A DNA stretch of 10,247 nt from Firmicutes bacterium UBA5420 (lineage in GTDB: Bacteria > Bacillota > Limnochordia > Darwinibacteriales > Darwinibacteriaceae). The notes beneath the pieces were generated by a model. The model was not told the DNA's origin. It made no database searches and saw only the letters and a program-made list of their open reading frames with translations. Both the position numbers and the translations under genes were made by a program. The DNA is taken from the NCBI GenBank assembly GCA_002409455.1, contig DHNI01000086.1:6863-17109 (forward strand), given 5' to 3'. Each line of letters opens with the position of its first letter. Position 1 is the first letter of the stretch. Positions 7,020 to 10,247 of this stretch are shown here, piece by piece.

Positions 7020-7748
7020 ATGCAGGCAAATCCCGGTAAAGAGCTGAAACTGGAGATCGAGGGAAAGGCGTACTTGCGCATTCCGGTGCAAACCGCGCTG
7101 ATCCAGGCTACCGATGACATTGTCGAGGTGGTAAGCAAGTATACGGAAGGGCTCGTGCAAAGTGATGATGTGGTTGTGGTGAGTGAAAAAGTTGTGGCGA
7201 TTACGCAGGGCAGGGCTTTTCGCATTAGCGAGATCAAGCCTTCGAGACTTGCAGTTTTTTTGAGCCGATTTGTCCATAAATCCCCCTATGGGATCGGCCT
7301 GGGAATGCCCCAAACGATGGAACTAGCCATTAGGGAGGTGGGGGCCCTGAAGATTATTTTTGCCAGCATCGTTGGTGCTATTGGCAAGCTTTTGGGCATT
7401 AAAGGGCTTTTTTATCGTATCTGCGGTCCAAAGGCAAGGGCGATCGATGGACCTTGCGATTACACAATCCCCCCTTATAATGATTATGCGGTTTTAGGAC
7501 CACAAGACCCCGACCTAGTTTCGAGGCAGATCAAGCAGGCGGTGGGATGTCATGCAGCTGTAATCGATGCTAACGATCTAGGTGTGGACATCTTAGGAGT
7601 ATCAGGATCGGAAGTAGATACGTCCTTGCTAACCGCATTGCTTAGAGATAACCCACTTGGACAATCCTCGGAGCAGACCCCCATAGGCATTATTCGCGCG
7701 GCAGAAGAAGCGGAATTGGCAGGGGGCGTTTCGGATTCGCCATCCTAG
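7020..7748 (+). CDS. CofE-like protein (coenzyme F420-0:L-glutamate ligase family)
   Basis: 242-residue protein that I place in the F420-0:gamma-glutamyl ligase family. Classical CofE/FbiB adds glutamate to F420-0 using GTP. Features seen: an N-terminal strand with RIPVQTALIQATDDI, the characteristic VQSDDVVVVSEKVVAITQGR (compare DGDVLVV-S--ISKAEGR in archaeal CofE), a middle section with the hydrophobic stretch IIFASIVGAIGKLLGIKGLFY, then DGPCDYTIPPYNDYAVLGPQDPD, and a DAND/GVDILGVSG region. The C-terminal part differs from true CofE: the TDTNGR-like segment reads DANDLG. Most Bacillota are not known to make F420 and no other F420 gene is here, so the substrate is open. The ATG at 7020 lies 2 nt after the preceding stop with GGTGG at 7008-7012, so it is translationally coupled to the HypE-like gene. 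That suggests one shared pathway. Confidence 0.75.
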   Translation: MQANPGKELKLEIEGKAYLRIPVQTALIQATDDIVEVVSKYTEGLVQSDDVVVVSEKVVAITQGRAFRISEIKPSRLAVFLSRFVHKSPYGIGLGMPQTMELAIREVGALKIIFASIVGAIGKLLGIKGLFYRICGPKARAIDGPCDYTIPPYNDYAVLGPQDPDLVSRQIKQAVGCHAAVIDANDLGVDILGVSGSEVDTSLLTALLRDNPLGQSSEQTPIGIIRAAEEAELAGGVSDSPS

Positions 7749-7798
7749 CTGCGGTAAGCCTTGTTTGAATTGTAGTTTTCAGAAACTGGAGTGAGACA

Positions 7799-8695
7799 AT
7801 GGCTCGAACCAAGACGTATTCGTTCGGTTCTTCAACACGGGAGTCCCATGACGCCTCCGAATTCTACAATCGCAACCTTTATGGAGGCGATCTTGCGATC
7901 GTTTTTGCTCAGATGGATTCCATTGTCGCCGAACAGACGACCAAGGCTATTACAGATAAACCCCGAGAAGAGTGGATTGATCGCATCTTTTGCCATAGCG
8001 CAGAAGACATGGCTCATATTCCCAATCATGCTGTTGGGCTTGCCTTTACATCACCACCATATAATGTTGGTAAAGACTTCGATGAAGATTTAGGGCTCGC
8101 GGAGTACCTTACCTTGATCGCTAAGGTAGCAGCTGAAGTCTACCGCGTCTTGACACCGGGGGGCCGCTATGTCGTCAATGTTGCCAACTTAGGCAGAAAG
8201 CCCTACATTCCTCTACACTCTTATTTTTATGCCATTCATACCGCCCTAGGCTTTCAAACCGCGGGTGAAATTATCTGGCAAAAAGGAAAAGGGATGAATG
8301 GAAGCTGCGCTTGGGGATCTTGGATGTCGGCTAAATCCCCCAGGCTGCGTGACCTTCATGAGTATCTTTTAGTCTTTACGAAGGAAGGTTTTAGTCGTCC
8401 AGACAAGGGCGAATCGGATATATCCAAGGAAGAATTCATGAGTGGCACGTTATCGGTGTGGAATATAGCGCCAGAATCAGCAAAGAAGGTAGGTCACCCA
8501 GCCCCCTTTCCTGTGGAATTAGCCGATCGGGTAATCAGGCTGTTCTCCTACAAAGACGATGTAATTCTCGATCCCTTCTGCGGTTCTGGTACAACTTGTT
8601 TGGCTGCTTCTTTGAGTGGACGAGCCTATGTCGGCTATGATATCATCCCCGAATATTGTGATTTGGCTCGGGAGAGAATAAAGACTAGAACGTGA
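7799..8695 (+). CDS. Site-specific DNA methyltransferase, beta class (N4-cytosine or N6-adenine)
   Basis: S-adenosylmethionine-dependent DNA amino-methyltransferase of the N6/N4 type, 298 residues. The catalytic motif IV TSPPYN (residues 84-89) comes before the SAM-binding motif I DPFCGSGTT (258-266), the order of the beta class. SPPY favours N4-cytosine but does not exclude N6-adenine. The region between holds the likely target-recognition part (LTPGGRYVVNVANLGRKPYIPLH, GSWMSAKSP, LRDLHEYLLVFTKE, VGHPAPFPVELADRVI). The N-terminus (SFGSSTRESHDASEFYNRNLY) resembles a family of stand-alone methyltransferases that I recognise from other anaerobes. No restriction endonuclease lies beside it, so it may be an orphan or regulatory methylase. 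The start is ATG 7799 with GGAGTGA (7788-7794), 50 nt after the CofE-like stop; that gap shows no clear promoter or terminator. The modified base and recognition site cannot be read from the sequence. Confidence 0.92.
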   Translation: MARTKTYSFGSSTRESHDASEFYNRNLYGGDLAIVFAQMDSIVAEQTTKAITDKPREEWIDRIFCHSAEDMAHIPNHAVGLAFTSPPYNVGKDFDEDLGLAEYLTLIAKVAAEVYRVLTPGGRYVVNVANLGRKPYIPLHSYFYAIHTALGFQTAGEIIWQKGKGMNGSCAWGSWMSAKSPRLRDLHEYLLVFTKEGFSRPDKGESDISKEEFMSGTLSVWNIAPESAKKVGHPAPFPVELADRVIRLFSYKDDVILDPFCGSGTTCLAASLSGRAYVGYDIIPEYCDLARERIKTRT

Positions 8696-8708
8696 GGTAA
8701 TTAACTCG

Positions 8709-9680
8709 GTGGCACAAGAAAACATGTGGACCAACAAATATTTTGTCGCGCTGATGGCGGTGATTGCTTGTATCTTGTGGGGTAGCGCGTTTCCAGTCTT
8801 GAAAATCACCTATGCTGAATTACAGATTGGCCCCTCCGATGTATCGGCCCGTATGCTCATTGCGGGCGTAAGGTTTCTGCTGGCCGGCCTGATGGTCTTT
8901 GCGGTGCAACGACTGACTGCGGGCCAAGCCGTCAAGGTTCCGCGGTCGAACCTCATGTCCTTACTACTCTTGGGGTTGGCCCAAACTGGGCTGCAATATT
9001 ACTTTTTCTATAACGGAGTCGCTGCTGTAAGTGGAATTAAGAGCGCAATTCTTAACTCTGTGGGCAATTTTTTCGTCGTGATTTTCGCTCACTTTGTCTA
9101 CGCAGATGATCGTCTCAATGTGGGGAAAATCCTAGGTCTACTGGCGGGATTTGGCGGTATTGTGCTGATTAATTGGCAACCTGATGCTTCGATAGGATGG
9201 GAGTTTAGCTTGCGTGGTGAGGGTTTTCTTGTTTTAGCCGGAGTGACCATGGCCATTGGAACGTTTGGAGCGAAACGCCTGGGCAAGACGCTTAGTCCGA
9301 CTGTTATCAATGCCTACCAGCTTTCATTGGGGTCATTGCTACTTTTGGCACTTGGTATTCCAGCCCTACAAAGCGGCACCTTGACCCCAACTCCGCTTTT
9401 TTGGGCCTTGTTAATCTATTCAGCGTTTCTGTCTGCTGCAGCTTTTTCCATCTGGTATATTCTACTGAAGCACAATAAAGCTGGCGAGGTAACGATCTAT
9501 CGGTTTGTTATCCCCATTTCTGGTGCTATTCTATCAGCCATCCTCTTACCCGATGAACAGTTGACAATCTCCATATTGGCGGCGCTAGTTCTTGTAGCTG
9601 GTGGGATTGGTGCAGTCAATTATTGGCAGCAGGCCAACGGCAGAGGGAATGCAGAGGAGCATCCACAGCGAAGTACGTGA
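8709..9680 (+). CDS. EamA/DMT-family transporter (ten predicted helices)
   Basis: Inner-membrane permease of the drug/metabolite transporter superfamily, whose members export amino acids, metabolites or drugs; the substrate is unknown. About ten hydrophobic segments are visible in two EamA repeats, at roughly residues 11-32, 47-68, 80-103, 106-130, 138-155, 170-189, 200-221, 231-252, 262-281 and 285-306. The first helix carries the typical LWGSAFPVLK motif, and the second repeat begins after the short polar stretch WEFSLRGEG. The tail from about 308 (QQANGRGNAEEHPQRST) is polar and probably cytoplasmic. The start is GTG 8709, with GAGGT (8694-8698) overlapping the methyltransferase stop; an in-frame ATG at 8724 is a less well placed alternative. 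It sits 13 nt after the methyltransferase and is the last gene before a terminator. Confidence 0.93.
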   Translation: MAQENMWTNKYFVALMAVIACILWGSAFPVLKITYAELQIGPSDVSARMLIAGVRFLLAGLMVFAVQRLTAGQAVKVPRSNLMSLLLLGLAQTGLQYYFFYNGVAAVSGIKSAILNSVGNFFVVIFAHFVYADDRLNVGKILGLLAGFGGIVLINWQPDASIGWEFSLRGEGFLVLAGVTMAIGTFGAKRLGKTLSPTVINAYQLSLGSLLLLALGIPALQSGTLTPTPLFWALLIYSAFLSAAAFSIWYILLKHNKAGEVTIYRFVIPISGAILSAILLPDEQLTISILAALVLVAGGIGAVNYWQQANGRGNAEEHPQRST

Positions 9681-9727
9681 TCTAGTGTATTTAGTAGAGG
9701 GGACTACAGCGAAAGAAGGATTCGGAG

Positions 9728-9763
9728 AAGCGTCAGCCTTTTGGCCGGCGCTTTGTTGTTTCT
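9728..9763 (+). terminator. Rho-independent terminator after the EamA gene
   Basis: The arm AGCGTCAGCC (9729-9738) pairs with GGCCGGCGCT (9743-9752) across a TTTT loop. The 10-bp stem contains one G-T wobble and one A-C mismatch, and can gain an A-T pair at 9728/9753. It is followed by a T-rich tail (TTGTTGTTTCT, ending 9763). It lies 48 nt after the EamA stop and is the first clear terminator in the window, so it probably ends the long co-directional unit. Pairing was done by eye; no folding energy was computed. Confidence 0.7.
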
Positions 9764-9782
9764 AGCACCAGAAGCGCCAGCC
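9743..9782 (+). other. Alternative hairpin sharing the terminator's right arm
   Basis: The terminator's right arm (9743-9753) can instead pair with AAGCGCCAGCC at 9772-9782. This gives an 11-bp stem with one C-A mismatch and an 18-nt loop. The downstream segment GAAGCGCCAGCC (9771-9782) is a near copy (11 of 12 bases) of GAAGCGTCAGCC (9727-9738), the terminator's left arm, so the two arms compete. It could be an attenuator-like switch or simply a duplicated terminator arm. The pairing is visible; any function is inference. Confidence 0.35.
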
Positions 9783-9784
9783 GA

Positions 9785-9799
9785 TGTTATAGGTATAAG
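9785..9799 (+). promoter_or_regulatory. Possible -10 elements upstream of mod
   Basis: Downstream of the terminator, mod needs its own promoter. Two -10-like sequences are visible: TATAAG at 9794-9799 (five of six consensus bases) and TATAGG at 9788-9793 with an upstream TG (extended -10 form, TG at 9785-9786). Neither has a recognisable TTGACA-like -35 at normal spacing, so this is only a weak candidate. The whole gap 9681-9837 otherwise contains only the hairpins described above. Confidence 0.25.
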
Positions 9800-9837
9800 A
9801 AACTCATGCATCAAAAAAGCGAAGGGTGTGGTGTGGA

Positions 9838-10224
9838 TTGAAGAAACTCAGAATGGAAACGAAGGATCAAACCCAGACCAATATTGAACAGATTGCCAAG
9901 CTCTTCCCTCAGGTGATCACTGAAATGAAGGGAGAGGATGGTCAGCTGAAGAAGGCGATTAACTTTGAACTTCTTAAACAGGAACTATCTGGTGATGTGA
10001 TTGATGGGGAAGAAAGCTACGACTTTACTTGGGTGGGCAAGAAGGCTGCCATTGTTGAGGCCAATACGAAAATCCGTAAAACCCTGCGTCCTGTGATGGA
10101 AGAAAGCAAGGACTGGGAAAGCACAGAAAATCTCTACATCGAAAGCGATAACCTTGACGCTCTAAAACTCCTGCAAGAGAGCTATCTCAGTTCAGTGAAG
10201 ATCATCTTCACTGAACTGAGATAG
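9838..10224 (+). CDS. mod: Type III restriction-modification methyltransferase Mod, N-terminal fragment
   Basis: Start of a type III Mod subunit, which recognises the DNA site and methylates adenine, partnering a Res helicase-nuclease. Visible: KKLRMETKDQTQTNIEQIAKLFP, which matches the usual KLxMxSxDxTxxNIxKIAxLFP opening; GEDGQLKKAINFELLKQEL; a DFTWVGKKAAIVEANTKIRKTLRP segment; and SENLYIE-type SDNLDALKLLQESYLSSVKII, which in the family runs straight into IDPPYNTG. I chose TTG 9838 because it yields the family N-terminus and has AAGGGTGTGG at 9822-9831. A GTG at 9826 has its GAAGG directly adjacent, and ATG 9853 would drop conserved residues. Genuine sequence probably ends near 10203. Beyond that the frame enters an inverted copy of itself and meets TAG at 10222-10224, so the apparent C-terminus (FTELR) is false. 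The real gene, and probably res, would continue beyond the window. Confidence 0.85.
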   Translation: MKKLRMETKDQTQTNIEQIAKLFPQVITEMKGEDGQLKKAINFELLKQELSGDVIDGEESYDFTWVGKKAAIVEANTKIRKTLRPVMEESKDWESTENLYIESDNLDALKLLQESYLSSVKIIFTELR

Positions 10225-10247
10225 CTCTCTTGCAGGAGTTTTAGAGC
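10159..10247. repeat. Perfect 89-nt inverted repeat at the window end (probable fold-back artefact)
   Basis: Bases 10159-10202 are exactly the reverse complement of 10204-10247: 44-bp arms around the single base 10203. The left arm is conserved mod coding sequence (from the D-A-L-K-L-L-Q-E-S-Y-L region). The right arm is its antisense copy and replaces the expected continuation through DPPYNTG. The repeat runs exactly to the last base of the window. This is the pattern of a chimeric fold-back read or assembly end rather than a biological palindrome, although a real inversion cannot be excluded from one strand of sequence. Confidence 0.9.

Noticed and set aside
6912..7313. Minus-strand open frames (112-133 codons) opposite the HypE-like/CofE-like junction
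   Set aside because: Antisense to two conserved, translationally coupled genes, with no motifs or start signals.
7020..7748. Assignment as a true coenzyme F420 biosynthesis enzyme
   Set aside because: Only family-level resemblance is visible, the C-terminal signature differs, and no other F420 genes are present in the window.
7749..7798. Possible terminator or promoter in the gap before the methyltransferase
   Set aside because: Only a very weak GTTT/AAAC hairpin is present with no T tract, and TTGTTT at 7761-7766 has no -10 at proper spacing.
7791..8093. A 100-codon open frame on the plus strand over the start of the methyltransferase
   Set aside because: The overlapping frame at 7799 encodes the conserved methyltransferase N-terminus and TSPPYN motif; this one has low-complexity content and no family match that I recognise.
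10159..10247. Reading the terminal inverted repeat as a transposon end, attachment site or natural terminator
   Set aside because: The arms are plain mod coding sequence, there is no T tract or transposase, and the repeat ends exactly at the window edge, which fits an assembly fold-back better.

Overview
The window reads as a housekeeping stretch from a bacterium of the Bacillota (Firmicutes), probably an uncultured anaerobic clostridial or Limnochordia-like lineage. Three things support this. The gene order dnaE - small DUF2007-type protein - accD - accA - pfkA - pyk is a conserved Firmicutes arrangement. The Shine-Dalgarno sites are strong (AAAGGAGGG, GAGGAGGT). GTG and TTG starts are used freely, and G+C looks close to 50%. 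The exact genus cannot be read from the sequence. All ten genes lie on the + strand.

Layout: 1-1443 is the C-terminal part of DNA polymerase III alpha (dnaE), whose start lies upstream. 1522-1722 is a 66-residue DUF2007-like protein. 1734-3558 holds accD and accA, the two carboxyltransferase subunits of acetyl-CoA carboxylase. 3593-6022 holds pfkA and pyk, the two key regulated steps of glycolysis. 6019-7748 holds a translationally coupled pair of unknown role: an AIR-synthase/HypE-like ATP-binding protein and a CofE-like (F420-0:L-glutamate ligase family) protein. 7799-8695 is a solitary beta-class DNA methyltransferase, and 8709-9680 is an EamA/DMT ten-helix transporter. A rho-independent terminator follows at about 9728-9763. 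At 9838 a type III restriction-modification Mod gene begins and is cut by the window end.

Gaps inside the block are 78 nt or less, several genes overlap or nearly touch, and I see no terminator before 9728, so most of the window could be one transcription unit. The metabolic core runs from glucose-phosphate flux (PfkA, Pyk) to malonyl-CoA (AccD/AccA with AccB/AccC encoded elsewhere). The last 89 bases (10159-10247) form a perfect inverted repeat with a 1-nt centre. It folds the mod reading frame back on itself just before its expected DPPY motif. This is most simply a contig-end fold-back artefact, so the apparent mod stop at 10222-10224 should not be trusted.

I do not see a convincing new system. 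The most interesting biology is the HypE-like/CofE-like pair. Next come the Lys-type (predicted K+-independent) pyruvate kinase, an altered PFK effector site, and a possible defence-gene boundary at the right end.
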